From Scatomorpha sp040765295 (GTDB lineage Bacteria > Bacillota > Clostridia > Oscillospirales > Oscillospiraceae): a stretch of DNA of 64,000 nt. The stretch covers positions 1,240,001 through 1,304,000 of the forward strand of contig JAXGSB010000001.1 in assembly GCA_040765295.1 (NCBI GenBank), in the 5' to 3' direction. The notes below the pieces were generated by a model. The model did not search any database. It worked only from the letters and a program-made list of their open reading frames with translations, and was not told the origin of the DNA. Below, in pieces: positions 25,229-34,430 of this stretch; the stretch's first letter is position 1; the number at the start of each line of letters is the position of its first letter. A program made the position numbers and the translations under genes.

Positions 25229-25951
25229 TTGCTAAGACTGGGAATAATCGGCGGAATGGGCCCTTTTGCCTCAGCCGAACTCTACAACAAGATTTTACAC
25301 AAAACCCTTGCCGAGAGTGACAACGAGCACCTGCATATAATAATAGATTCAAACAACACCATTCCCGACAGGACTGCCGCCATTTTGGGGCACGGTCCTT
25401 CTCCCCTGCCAATGCTCATTGAATCGGGGAAAAGACTTAATGAAATGGGTGCCGAGCTTCTGGCCCTGCCATGCTTCAGCTCTCACTATTATCTCAGTGC
25501 TTTGCAGAACAAACTCGAGATTCCGATAGTCAGCATGATTGACACAACTGTTGCACATCTAAAGAGGACCGGCATAACTTCTGTTGTCCTCTTGCAGGCA
25601 GAAGGTCTTGCAAAATCAGGCATTTTTGAGCGGGCGCTTAAATCTGAGGGGATTATTCCCGTATTGCCCGACAAAGATGGTATGCGTCTGCTCATGGAGC
25701 TGATCTACTCGGGAGTCAAAGCGAATCGCTCCGACTACGATGTGAGAGCATTCATCGGCTTTTGTGATAATGCTATAAATAAAGGAGCGTCCCATTTTCT
25801 TTTGGGCTGTACCGAGCTCCCGATTGCCTTTAGACACTATAAAATAGATTATCCGGTGATTGACACTTTATCTATTTATGCAGAGGCAATTATTATAAAA
25901 GCCGGCGCAAAGCTTAGAACAAGAGAAGGAATAAGTTTATCAAATGCATGA
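25229..25951 (+). CDS. Aspartate/glutamate racemase family protein
   Basis: 240 residues from TTG 25229, which has GTGAGG 7 nt upstream (a GTG at 25223 is too close). PLP-independent racemase fold starting LGIIGGMGPFA. The two catalytic cysteines of the family are visible in LALPCFSSH and LLGCTELP. Such enzymes racemise Asp, Glu or sometimes other amino acids. It overlaps the next gene by 8 bp and leads an operon with an adenylation enzyme and a carrier protein, so it may supply the D-amino acid for that system. This is inference; substrate unknown. Confidence 0.88.
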   Translation: MLRLGIIGGMGPFASAELYNKILHKTLAESDNEHLHIIIDSNNTIPDRTAAILGHGPSPLPMLIESGKRLNEMGAELLALPCFSSHYYLSALQNKLEIPIVSMIDTTVAHLKRTGITSVVLLQAEGLAKSGIFERALKSEGIIPVLPDKDGMRLLMELIYSGVKANRSDYDVRAFIGFCDNAINKGASHFLLGCTELPIAFRHYKIDYPVIDTLSIYAEAIIIKAGAKLRTREGISLSNA

Positions 25952-28109
25952 AGAATTTCTCTTTCATAATAAAAAAAATATATCTATAAATAAAGCTGAG
26001 CCGAAAAATCGCTACATAAAGCAGATTATGGGCTCCGGCACTTCTGTTTTTTGGACCGCCTTAGCTCAAAGTCTGAAGAAGATTTTCTTTTCAAAGCTTC
26101 TTGCTTCGCTTTTTGCAGTTTTAGCTTTATTGTTTTCGGTTGCGCTCTTAATATATAAGGACATTAGACCTTTTTATGTTTTGGAGCTTGGAGAACCCAT
26201 TCCGTCGGCAAATGTTTTTTTGAAAGCAAACGGACGGGGCGCAAAATATGTGAGCGATTTAGGCGGAATTGATATAAACAGCGAGGGCACCCATATGATA
26301 AAGGTATCTTATGCCGGTGAGGACAGATTTGTTCTCTTTATGGTCAGAGACACCACAGCGCCCTCCGCTGAATCGTCAGAGCTGAATATAAGCATAGATG
26401 AGCGTCTTGAAATAACGGATGTAATCTACAACATTAACGATAATTCCAGAATATTTGCTTCGTGGGTATCGAAGCCCAAGTTTGGCAAAGCCGGAAGATA
26501 CACAGCTAAAATCAAGCTCCGCGACGAATACGGCAATGTAAATACCCTTAACACCGTTGTAAACATACGAGCTGTGGTTGATGAAATTGAATACGAGGCG
26601 GGCTCTGACTTTCCGGAGCTTCATGAGGTTATGCTCGTTGAGCGCGATGATGCCGTTTTTGTACACAAGCCCTCTGATTTGGAACTTAAGACTCCCGGAT
26701 TGTACAGACTTACAACAAAAATTGACGGGAAAAAATACAATACCGACTTTTATGTCAAGGATACCGTTGAGCCCAAGCTGGAGTTGAAACCAATGCTTGT
26801 GAGTCCGGGAGAAGAACCCGAATTTGAATTGCTTATTGATAACGCAGAAGATGCCACTGAGCTTAAATTTGAATACGAGACAGATCTTGATATAAACAAG
26901 CCGGGAATCTATCCCGTCATAGTTACAGCCACCGATTTGGGCAACAACAGTGTAAGCGTTGAAGGCAGTATTGCCGTGACGCACAGCCTGGAGTTGGAAG
27001 CCAGAACCGAGCCTCTCACCGCCGAAGAGGTCTCCTCGGTAATGGGCGTTTCACCTGAAAATATAGTTTTTACTGAAACTGTTGTTCCAAACAAGCCGGG
27101 CACAAATATATTTCATCTCAATTTGAACGGCGAAGAAACAATCTTTGCAGTTTTGGTAAAAGATACCGTTGCACCGGCTGCAACGGCCGTCCCTGTTGAG
27201 TGGTATGCCTGCTACCCCGTGGATGCGAGGAGCTTTGTTTCAAATATAGCTGACGCAACTGAAGTTAAGGTTTCTTTTGTAAATGAACCTGACTTCAACC
27301 TATTGGGCACACAGAACGTGGAGCTTTTACTTAGAGATGCAGGCGGAAATGAATCTCGCCTTTCAACCACTTTGACACTTTATCCCGATATCGACCCACC
27401 TGTTTTATACAATGTCAGGGATAGATTTGCCTATGTTAACGGCAATGTCTTTTACCTAGAAGATATTTGGGTGGAGGACAATGCCGATCGAGATGTGCAA
27501 ATTGAAGTTCAAAAACCCACAGTAAACCCGCACAAAGAGGGCCAATATGCTGTGACTTATATTGCCCGTGACAAGGCGGGCAATACCAGCACCAAATCCT
27601 GCAATTTTATTTTTATTCCGCAAAAGGTCTCTGACGAAATGCTGGAGACGGTTAGGAATGAAATTTATGCGAAAATTTTTACGGACGGTATGAGTACTGC
27701 GCAGCAGGCGAGGGCAATTTTCAACTATATATTCCACAACATTGCTTACGTAAACAGTTCTGATAAGAGCGATTGGAAGGCAGAAGCTTACAGAGGTCTG
27801 ACACAAGGTCAAGGCGACTGCTTCACGTTTTACAGCGCCTCATATCTTTTGCTATCCGGCATTGATTGCGAGCTCATGAGCGTAACACGACTCGGGGGCT
27901 CGACAGACCACTTTTGGTGCTATGTAAATCTCGGCAACGGATGGTATCATTTTGATGCCTGCAATGTCGGAGCCGGCGCCAGCGGCTACTGCTTTATGCG
28001 AACCAGTTATGAAATCCTTTTCCGCGGGCCTTACTACTGGGGCTTTGATGAAAGCATGCTGCCTCCGTCTGCAACTGTGCCCTTTGCTCAAACTGAATTG
28101 GGAAAATGA
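25944..28109 (+). CDS. Membrane-anchored multi-Ig transglutaminase-like protein
   Basis: 721 residues. A cytosolic tail of about 45 residues, one membrane segment (about 50-72: LLASLFAVLALLFSVALL region), then several Ig-like beta domains with repeated PGxY and D-T-x-AP motifs, and a C-terminal transglutaminase/papain-like domain. The triad is C626 (GQGDCFTF), H656 (STDHFWCY) and D671 (GWYHFDAC). The catalytic domain should lie outside the cell. It overlaps the racemase gene by 8 bp and the adenylation gene by 4 bp. Its acceptor or substrate is unknown; cell-wall cross-linking or peptide processing is possible. Confidence 0.88.
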   Translation: MHEEFLFHNKKNISINKAEPKNRYIKQIMGSGTSVFWTALAQSLKKIFFSKLLASLFAVLALLFSVALLIYKDIRPFYVLELGEPIPSANVFLKANGRGAKYVSDLGGIDINSEGTHMIKVSYAGEDRFVLFMVRDTTAPSAESSELNISIDERLEITDVIYNINDNSRIFASWVSKPKFGKAGRYTAKIKLRDEYGNVNTLNTVVNIRAVVDEIEYEAGSDFPELHEVMLVERDDAVFVHKPSDLELKTPGLYRLTTKIDGKKYNTDFYVKDTVEPKLELKPMLVSPGEEPEFELLIDNAEDATELKFEYETDLDINKPGIYPVIVTATDLGNNSVSVEGSIAVTHSLELEARTEPLTAEEVSSVMGVSPENIVFTETVVPNKPGTNIFHLNLNGEETIFAVLVKDTVAPAATAVPVEWYACYPVDARSFVSNIADATEVKVSFVNEPDFNLLGTQNVELLLRDAGGNESRLSTTLTLYPDIDPPVLYNVRDRFAYVNGNVFYLEDIWVEDNADRDVQIEVQKPTVNPHKEGQYAVTYIARDKAGNTSTKSCNFIFIPQKVSDEMLETVRNEIYAKIFTDGMSTAQQARAIFNYIFHNIAYVNSSDKSDWKAEAYRGLTQGQGDCFTFYSASYLLLSGIDCELMSVTRLGGSTDHFWCYVNLGNGWYHFDACNVGAGASGYCFMRTSYEILFRGPYYWGFDESMLPPSATVPFAQTELGK

Positions 28110-29623
28110 AGAATATCTTAGATTTTTTTGAAAATACCGTTTCAAACTGCCCCGATAATCTCGCCGTTTCCGACGGGAAAGACGAGCTGAGCTTTCGCAC
28201 TCTGTATACGGCATCAAGAGGCGCGGCAAGCGCTCTTTTAAATCGCGGCTATAGAAATGAAGCTGTTGTTATATTTATGAAGAAGTCCGCCAGGGCAATT
28301 TGCGCTCTTATATCTTCTATCTATGCCGGTCTTTATTATGTGCCCGTGGATGAAAACATTCCATCTATGAGGAGAAAACAGATACTGAAAGCCGTTTCTC
28401 CACGGCTTATACTCTGCGACAAAGATTCTCTTGAGCTTTTACAGGCAGACATTGGGGATATTGATGCTGAAATTCTTTTTTTTGATGATTTATTATCTGA
28501 AAAGGAAGATAAGATTCTCCTCGATGCGGTGAGAGCCGAGCAAATTGATTTGGACCCCGTTTACCTTGTTTTTACAAGCGGCTCGAGCGGCGTCCCAAAG
28601 GGTGTTCTTTGCACACATAGAAACCTCATAGACTACGCAGAACAGATAAGCAAACTTATAAAGCCCGATTCCGAGAGCATTTTCGGCATGCAAGCTCCTC
28701 TTTATGTAGATGCCTGCATGAAAGAGATACTCTCGATGTTTTGCTGCGGATCTAAAGTTGAAATAATTCCCCAAAGTTTATTCGGTTTTCCCATTAAGCT
28801 TTTAAGCTTTTTAAATGAGAAGAAAATCACTAACATTTGCTGGGTTTCTTCCGCCCTCATTATGATTTCATCCACGGGCTGTTTTGATGAGCTTCGTCCG
28901 CTACACTTAAAGACAGTATGTTTCGGAAGTGAAGTCTTTCCACCGGCCGAGTTTGCGCTCTGGCGCAAAGCGTGTAAAAATACACGTTTCATTAATTTAT
29001 ATGGGCCTACCGAGGCAACCGGTATGAGCTTTTACTATGAGGTGCCCGAAAATTTCCCCGATAAAACTCCCATTCCAATCGGAAAACCGTTTAAGAACAC
29101 ACGCTATCTTCTTTTATCTGACGAAAACAAAGAAGTTGCCGCAGGTGAGATCGGAGAAATTTGCATCCTTGGTACGTGTCTTAGCCCCGGATACTTTGCC
29201 GATTTTGAACGCACGGAAGAAAGCTTTGTTCAAAATCCTCTTAACAAGCTTTGGCCGGAGAAGATTTATAGAACAGGCGACCTTGCCTTTGAGAACGCCG
29301 ACGGAGACCTTGTCTTTGTCTCAAGAAAAGACAGACAGATTAAACGCATGGGTTATAGAATAGAGCTTGATGAGATTGAATCCGTTTGTAAAACAATCGA
29401 CGGAATTATTCTTTGCTCTTGCCTCTGGGACAGTCTTAACTCTATAATAAGCTTGTTCTACACGGGAGATTTATCGGAAAGGGAGCTGAGGTCTGAGCTT
29501 CGCAGAGCAATGCCCCTTTACATGATGCCCCAAAAGCTTATAAGGCTTGATAGCATGCCCCTCATGGCCAGCGGAAAAATTGATCGTAAGAAGCTTGAGA
29601 CGCTTTATAAAACCGAGTATTAG
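28106..29623 (+). CDS. DltA-like amino acid adenylation enzyme
   Basis: 505 residues, the length of a stand-alone DltA. It activates an amino acid with ATP and loads it on a carrier protein. Core motifs: VFTSGSSGVPKG (155-166), YGPTEAT (299-305), YRTGDL (388-393), the hinge SRKDRQIKRMGYRIEL and the catalytic K491 in ASGKIDR. The pocket Asp is D202 (YVDAC). Where DltA has FCGEVLP, whose Cys helps select D-Ala, this protein has FGSEVFP, with Gly274 in that place. So a substrate other than D-alanine is possible. The carrier gene follows 9 bp later. Confidence 0.88.
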   Translation: MKNILDFFENTVSNCPDNLAVSDGKDELSFRTLYTASRGAASALLNRGYRNEAVVIFMKKSARAICALISSIYAGLYYVPVDENIPSMRRKQILKAVSPRLILCDKDSLELLQADIGDIDAEILFFDDLLSEKEDKILLDAVRAEQIDLDPVYLVFTSGSSGVPKGVLCTHRNLIDYAEQISKLIKPDSESIFGMQAPLYVDACMKEILSMFCCGSKVEIIPQSLFGFPIKLLSFLNEKKITNICWVSSALIMISSTGCFDELRPLHLKTVCFGSEVFPPAEFALWRKACKNTRFINLYGPTEATGMSFYYEVPENFPDKTPIPIGKPFKNTRYLLLSDENKEVAAGEIGEICILGTCLSPGYFADFERTEESFVQNPLNKLWPEKIYRTGDLAFENADGDLVFVSRKDRQIKRMGYRIELDEIESVCKTIDGIILCSCLWDSLNSIISLFYTGDLSERELRSELRRAMPLYMMPQKLIRLDSMPLMASGKIDRKKLETLYKTEY

Positions 29624-29632
29624 GAGCATTTT

Positions 29633-29860
29633 TTGGAAGAAATACTTAAACTTTTGGATTCACTGGGATTGGACATCGATGTGAAAAGCTGTAAAAGCCT
29701 TGTTGACGACGGCTACCTGCAGTCTTTGGACATAGTTTACCTGCTCACCGAGCTGAGCTTTATTTTCGATATAAAAATACCTGCCGGTCAAATTGTGCCC
29801 GAAAACTTTAACAGCGCGGAGGCGCTTTGGGATATGATACAACGCTTAGAGGATGATTAA
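29633..29860 (+). CDS. DltC-like acyl/aminoacyl carrier protein
   Basis: 75 residues from a TTG start with AGGAG 6 nt upstream. Predicted four-helix carrier; the phosphopantetheine site is S31 in LQSLDIVYLL, with an acidic helix after it as in DltC and ACPs. It should receive the amino acid from the preceding adenylation enzyme and hand it to the membrane acyltransferase encoded next (which starts at the following base). A 4'-phosphopantetheinyl transferase is needed from elsewhere. Confidence 0.9.
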   Translation: MEEILKLLDSLGLDIDVKSCKSLVDDGYLQSLDIVYLLTELSFIFDIKIPAGQIVPENFNSAEALWDMIQRLEDD

Positions 29861-31441
29861 TTGAGTTTTGTCTCGCTGAACTTTGTTTTACTTTTTGCAC
29901 TGCTTGTAATTATATACTACTGCCTGCCGCACAGAATCCGCTGGGTCCTTCTTTTGCTTTTCAGTCTTTTCTTTTACTCCTTCGCAGGCTTGGAGGCGAA
30001 CATATTTATAATCTGTTCGTCATTTTTCTCATGGGCTTGCGGACGGCTTATTTCCAAAGGCTTTAAAGATGAAAAACTTGCTCTATCTATGTTGCCCGAA
30101 GATAGCGGGCGTGAGGATAGAAAAGCCTTAAAATCCGCATTTCAAGACAAAAGAAAGCTTGTTCTGCTAATAGGACTTGCTTTAAATCTCGTCCTTCTGG
30201 CCAGCCTTAAATATTCAAACTTTTTTATAGATAACATAAACAGCATCTTTGGAAGCAAAATTGAAAGGCTTAATCTTCTTTTTCCACTTGGAATTTCTTT
30301 TTATACATTCAGAAATATAAGCTATCTTGTCGATGTCTGCTGGGAAAAAACAGACTCCGAAAGAAACTATCTCAAGCTTCTTCTCTTCACCTCATATCTC
30401 CCTCTGATAATACAAGGTCCCATTGCTCGTTGGGCGGAGCTTAAGAATGAGCTTTTCGAAGAAAAGAGTTTTTCTTCTCTAAGGCTTCGCTCGGGACTTT
30501 ATCGTATGCTTTGGGGCTATTTTAAAAAACTTGTGATTGCCGACAGACTTCTGCCCGTGGTAACGGGTCTCTGCGCTCCCGGAGAGGAGTATGAGGGAAT
30601 TTTTGTTCTGATTGCCGCATTGTTTTATGCTGCCCAGCTCTACGCAGACTTTACAGGCGGCATAGATATAACAATAGGTATGTCCGAGTGCCTTGGTATT
30701 AAACTTCCCGAAAATTTTAAAAGACCGTACCTTTCGAGAAACATAGCAGAGTACTGGAGACGCTGGCACATTTCAATGGGAACTTGGTTTAGAGACTATG
30801 TGTTCTACCCTCTCTCCCTGTCCCCTTTCCTTATGAGGCTTTCAAGAGCCTCCAGAACGCTCTCTCCCGCTATTAGCAGAAAGCTGAGCGTTTACATATC
30901 GACGCTTGTAACATGGTTTTTAACGGGACTCTGGCACGGTCCGGCATGGAACTTTGTTGTGTGGGGTCTTTTAAATGCATTTTTCATATTGCTTGCCGAG
31001 GAAATAAGGCCTCTCTCCGGGCGATTCAGAAAAAGGTTTCCTTCTCTCGTCGCCGGCAGGCTTTATGCGGGCTTCGAAATAACAAGAACTTTTCTGCTGA
31101 TGTGCGCCATAAGATGCTTTGACTGCTACAGAAATGTGCCCGTGACTTTTTCTATGCTGAAAAGCCTTTTTACGCCAAATCAAACTGGCAAACCCGTAGT
31201 GCAGACTTTACTTTCATTCGGGCTCTCATCGGCTGACTACATTGTAATTCTTGTGGGTGTTTCGTTTTTAATCTTTGTGAGTTTATTTGAGAGCAAACAT
31301 GGAGATATAAGGCTTAGCTTGGAAAAACTTCGCCCTTTATATAGGGATTTAATATATCTTGGTCTTATCGCTGCTGTTTTGGTATTCGGAATTTACGGTT
31401 TCGGCTATGAGCAGACGGAATTTATCTATAATCAATTTTAA
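29861..31441 (+). CDS. DltB-like MBOAT acyltransferase
   Basis: 526 residues, polytopic. Member of the MBOAT family (DltB, AlgI, PatA). Family marks: SFYTFRNISYLVDV, IIQGPIARWAEL, RRWHISMGTWFRDY and the catalytic histidine in GLWHGPAWNF. It would move the amino-acyl group from the carrier protein across the membrane to an outer acceptor. TTG start directly after the carrier stop, so the two are coupled. DltB usually works with D-alanine; the acceptor here could be teichoic acid or another surface glycan. Confidence 0.92.
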   Translation: MSFVSLNFVLLFALLVIIYYCLPHRIRWVLLLLFSLFFYSFAGLEANIFIICSSFFSWACGRLISKGFKDEKLALSMLPEDSGREDRKALKSAFQDKRKLVLLIGLALNLVLLASLKYSNFFIDNINSIFGSKIERLNLLFPLGISFYTFRNISYLVDVCWEKTDSERNYLKLLLFTSYLPLIIQGPIARWAELKNELFEEKSFSSLRLRSGLYRMLWGYFKKLVIADRLLPVVTGLCAPGEEYEGIFVLIAALFYAAQLYADFTGGIDITIGMSECLGIKLPENFKRPYLSRNIAEYWRRWHISMGTWFRDYVFYPLSLSPFLMRLSRASRTLSPAISRKLSVYISTLVTWFLTGLWHGPAWNFVVWGLLNAFFILLAEEIRPLSGRFRKRFPSLVAGRLYAGFEITRTFLLMCAIRCFDCYRNVPVTFSMLKSLFTPNQTGKPVVQTLLSFGLSSADYIVILVGVSFLIFVSLFESKHGDIRLSLEKLRPLYRDLIYLGLIAAVLVFGIYGFGYEQTEFIYNQF

Positions 31442-31449
31442 GAGCGTTT

Positions 31450-32511
31450 ATGTTTAAGAAAAAATACGGAAAAACTGTTTACATCTTGATATTTTTAATT
31501 TTCTCAATTGCAGTTCTTGTGTTTTTGGGCAAAGTTTTTATGCCTAAATACAGAAGCTCTCTTAAAGAAGGCGGACTGACAGGCGACTATTACTTGGAAA
31601 AAGTCCCCCATGACCTTATATTTTTGGGAGACTGTGAAGTTTTTGAAAACTTTTCTCCGGCAGTTCTTTGGGAAAGCTATGGAATAAGCTCCTATATAAG
31701 GGGCTCCCCCCAGCAACTCATCTGGCAGTCGTATTGGCTTTTGGAAGAGGTCTTCGCGCGAGAAACTCCAAAGCTTGTCGTCTATAATGTGCAGGCCATG
31801 AAATACTCCGAGCCGCAAAAAGAAGCATATAACAGGATGACAGTTGACGGTATGCCGCTGAGCTTATTTAAGCTTAGAGCTGCAATAGATTCAATGACAG
31901 AGGGTGAAAGCCTTCTCAGCTATGTGTTCCCTATTCTCAGATTTCACGAGAGGTGGAAAGAGCTCAGCTTTGAAGACCTTGAATATGTTTTTAAAAATGA
32001 GCCGATCAGCGACTCCGGCTATCTTATGCGCTGTGACATAAAGCCGATGGATACGCTTCCCGAGCCTCCTGTGTTGACAGACTACGACATTTCGGAAAAA
32101 TGTTTTTCCTATTTAAAGCGGATGAAAGAACTCTGTGAGAAAAACGGCTCCGAGCTGGTGCTGATAAAGTCTCCCAGTCTTTACCCGCACTGGTACGACG
32201 AATGGGACAAGCAGATAGAAGAGTTTGCAAAAGCTGAGAATCTGCGGTATATTAACTTTCTGAATTCCTTTGAGGAAATCGGACTGGATATGAGCCGCGA
32301 CAGCTACGATGCCGGGCTCCATTTGAATGTTTATGGGGCCGAGAAGCTCTCATTATATTTTGGCAAATACCTTGCGGATGAATTTGAATTTAGGGAGCAT
32401 GAGGACAGCACAGTTCGCCTTTGGGATGAAAAATGCATGGCCTACCATGCAAGAAAAGAGCTTCAAGAAAAGGAATTCAGCGAGCTCGGCTACATCACAG
32501 GAATCAAGTGA
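31450..32511 (+). CDS. DltD-like SGNH-fold membrane protein
   Basis: 353 residues with an N-terminal membrane anchor (about residues 10-27) and an extracellular domain. The position of the SGNH block I (GDS) reads FLGDC with C62 instead of Ser; the late DAGLHLNVYG fits the Asp-His block. Its place directly after the MBOAT matches DltD/AlgJ-type partners that finish acyl transfer outside the cell. Cysteine as nucleophile is an inference; a non-catalytic role is also possible. Confidence 0.8.
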   Translation: MFKKKYGKTVYILIFLIFSIAVLVFLGKVFMPKYRSSLKEGGLTGDYYLEKVPHDLIFLGDCEVFENFSPAVLWESYGISSYIRGSPQQLIWQSYWLLEEVFARETPKLVVYNVQAMKYSEPQKEAYNRMTVDGMPLSLFKLRAAIDSMTEGESLLSYVFPILRFHERWKELSFEDLEYVFKNEPISDSGYLMRCDIKPMDTLPEPPVLTDYDISEKCFSYLKRMKELCEKNGSELVLIKSPSLYPHWYDEWDKQIEEFAKAENLRYINFLNSFEEIGLDMSRDSYDAGLHLNVYGAEKLSLYFGKYLADEFEFREHEDSTVRLWDEKCMAYHARKELQEKEFSELGYITGIK

Positions 32512-32526
32512 TTTTCGGAGAAATAT

Positions 32527-33075
32527 ATGAAAAAAAAATTAATCATATTATGTCTTTTTGCGCTTCTTACAGTCTCTGCCTGCGGAGCGCAAGAAAGAAC
32601 AAGCGAGCAGGCAAAACCCCCAGCGACAATGACTCCGGTACAAGAAACTGCAATGCCCGCATATGAAAAACTGTACATTCAACTTGGAGATCTGCGCATA
32701 GGCATATTTGATGACGCAAACATAGTTCTTTCGGCGCTTCCTCCACCGATCGGTACCTTTGAGGCCGAGAGCTGCGCCTATCAGGGAATGGATTCTTTTT
32801 ACTATTATGACGGTTTCCAACTTATGGTAAATGAGATTGACGGCGCCCGACAAGTAACTTCGATTGGTATTAAAGATGACCTCTTTAAAACACCTCAGGG
32901 TGTGAGATTCGGGCTCAGTAGGGCCAGAGTAAAAGAACTTATGGCACCTCTCGATCTTGAGATGATTGAGGATGGGGATATTCTGCAGTATATAGATTGC
33001 AAAACAGTGCTGAAGCTCCGTTTTGACCTGGACAAGCTCGTCGCCGCCGAATATACCCCCTATAAAGCAGAATAA
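32527..33075 (+). CDS. Lipoprotein of unknown function
   Basis: 182 residues. Signal peptide ending in lipobox TVSAC gives a lipid-anchored protein. A Pro/Thr linker is followed by a compact domain of about 130 residues containing repeats of the type GIKDDLFKTPQGVRFG and LMAPLDLEM. I do not recognise a family with certainty. Last gene of the dlt-like operon, so likely an accessory factor at the surface. Confidence 0.8.
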   Translation: MKKKLIILCLFALLTVSACGAQERTSEQAKPPATMTPVQETAMPAYEKLYIQLGDLRIGIFDDANIVLSALPPPIGTFEAESCAYQGMDSFYYYDGFQLMVNEIDGARQVTSIGIKDDLFKTPQGVRFGLSRARVKELMAPLDLEMIEDGDILQYIDCKTVLKLRFDLDKLVAAEYTPYKAE

Positions 33076-33076
33076 A

Positions 33077-33125
33077 TTTTAAATAGGCATAAACTAATTT
33101 GGATTATGCCTATTTAAAATTTTTT
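33077..33125 (+). terminator. Terminator of the dlt-like operon
   Basis: A 16-bp perfect stem (33077-33092 with 33104-33119) and an 11-nt loop, followed by TTTTTT. Confidence 0.88.
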
Positions 33126-33193
33126 AGCATTCTTATAAATCCTCTTCCGGTTTAACGCAGGAGAGGATTTAGGATATACTGTTTTTCCGAAGG

Positions 33194-33370
33194 TTAGAAC
33201 AGAAGAGCCACCACGGGCAAAGTTGCCAAAGTGTCGCTGAGTTCATCGAGAAAGTCATTAAAACTCAGGAATTTCTCTTTTCTCGTGAGATAAAAAACAA
33301 CAACGCCCACAATGGCGAGTATAACTGTAGCACATACGATTTTTAACAGGATCTTAAGAAATTTTCCCAT
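33194..33370 (-). CDS. Small membrane protein, 58 residues
   Basis: 58 codons from ATG 33370 to TAA at 33194, with GGAG 7 nt before the start. It begins MGKFLKILLK, has one membrane segment (about residues 8-28), then a charged part TRKEKF and a short tail FNDFLDELSDTLATL. No family recognised. A good ribosome site and membrane profile support it as a real gene, but it is short. Confidence 0.6.
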   Translation of the reverse strand: MGKFLKILLKIVCATVILAIVGVVVFYLTRKEKFLSFNDFLDELSDTLATLPVVALLF

Positions 33371-33497
33371 AATTATTCTCCTTGTTTATGTTTATTTAAA
33401 ACTTTCTTCTGATATTATAAACCATTTAAATATCACTTGCAAGGGGTTAAAGAGAAATTTTGATTAATCACCCTGCAAATAATCTATTTTGATTAGT

Positions 33498-34172
33498 TCA
33501 AATAAAGTGTTGTGTAAGTTCCATTGGGCTAAGCGCTTCATTCCCCTTATATACTCTCATATTTCCTGAGGATATTTCATCCATCAATATGACCTCATCG
33601 CCTGAATATCCAAACTCATATTTTATGTCGTAAAGCTCAAGCCCTTTTTTCGCCATCTCATCTTGAATTAGATCGGTTATTTTCTGACTTTGCGCCTTTA
33701 ATGAGTCATACTGCTCAGCCGTCATAACTCCCAAGACAACGAGGGCATCTTTTGTAACTAGAGGATCTCCTTTTTCGTCGTCCTTGAATGTTGTCTCCAC
33801 ATAGTTCGGAAGAGGCTTGCCTGCCTCGATATACTCACCGTATCGTCTGATAAAGCTTCCGACAGCTCTGCGTCTGCAGATTACTTCAAGTCCCTTGCCA
33901 AAAGGCAGCACCGGTAAAACCTCCATCTCGGCTTTTTCTAAATCTGCCGAAACATAGTGAGTTTTGACTCCGCTTAAACTCAAAATTTCAAAGAAATACT
34001 TGCTCATTCGCAGGTTTTCTATGCCTACTCCCTCTATTTGAAGAGCGACCTCATTTTCGCCCGGGTCGAAGACTCCGTCCTTGCCAGTGCAGTCATCTTT
34101 AAATTTGAGAAGATAGTTGCCATTCTCCAGGCTGTAAACATTTTTAGTTTTACCTGTATAGAGCAATTCCAA
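33498..34172 (-). CDS. purC: SAICAR synthase
   Basis: 224 residues from TTG 34172, preceded by GGAGG at 8 nt spacing; a GTG at 34202 would add ten residues but has a poor site. The enzyme joins CAIR and aspartate with ATP in purine synthesis. Motifs: LLYTGKTKNVY (start of the ATP-grasp), VICRRRAVGSFIRRYG and DEISSGNMRVYK near the end. It is shorter at the C-terminus than E. coli PurC but includes all main motifs. It stands alone here; no other pur gene is in the window. Confidence 0.92.
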   Translation of the reverse strand: MELLYTGKTKNVYSLENGNYLLKFKDDCTGKDGVFDPGENEVALQIEGVGIENLRMSKYFFEILSLSGVKTHYVSADLEKAEMEVLPVLPFGKGLEVICRRRAVGSFIRRYGEYIEAGKPLPNYVETTFKDDEKGDPLVTKDALVVLGVMTAEQYDSLKAQSQKITDLIQDEMAKKGLELYDIKYEFGYSGDEVILMDEISSGNMRVYKGNEALSPMELTQHFI

Positions 34173-34202
34173 TTGAGTTTCCTCCGAATCAAAAAATTTC
34201 AC

Positions 34203-34358
34203 CTGATTTTATCATTGCTGTTTTATGCTGTCAATTTGCATAAGAGGATAAATCTATAAATTCTGTATATAGAATAGATTCCGCTTATGCCTAATGTAGT
34301 TTTGCTCTGGGCATAATTTAAACATTTTTTAAGTTTGCCAAGATTTTCCAATTATTCC
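34203..34358. other. Upstream part of the purC-pyrR divergent gap
   Basis: The full gap between the divergent purC and pyrR genes exceeds 300 bp. Its right part holds the pyrR promoter and leader (listed separately). In this left part I see only AT-rich sequence and no clear promoter for purC, riboswitch or gene. Confidence 0.4.
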
Positions 34359-34387
34359 TTGCAATCTACGCTTTTTAGTACTATACT
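34359..34387 (+). promoter_or_regulatory. Promoter for pyrR-uraA
   Basis: TTGCAA (34359-34364), a 17-bp spacer and TATACT (34382-34387). Transcription would start near 34394 and give a leader of about 115 nt. Confidence 0.75.
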
Positions 34388-34430
34388 CTCAACGAAGTGA
34401 ATAGCAGAGAAAATGGTTTTTAAGTCGGTA

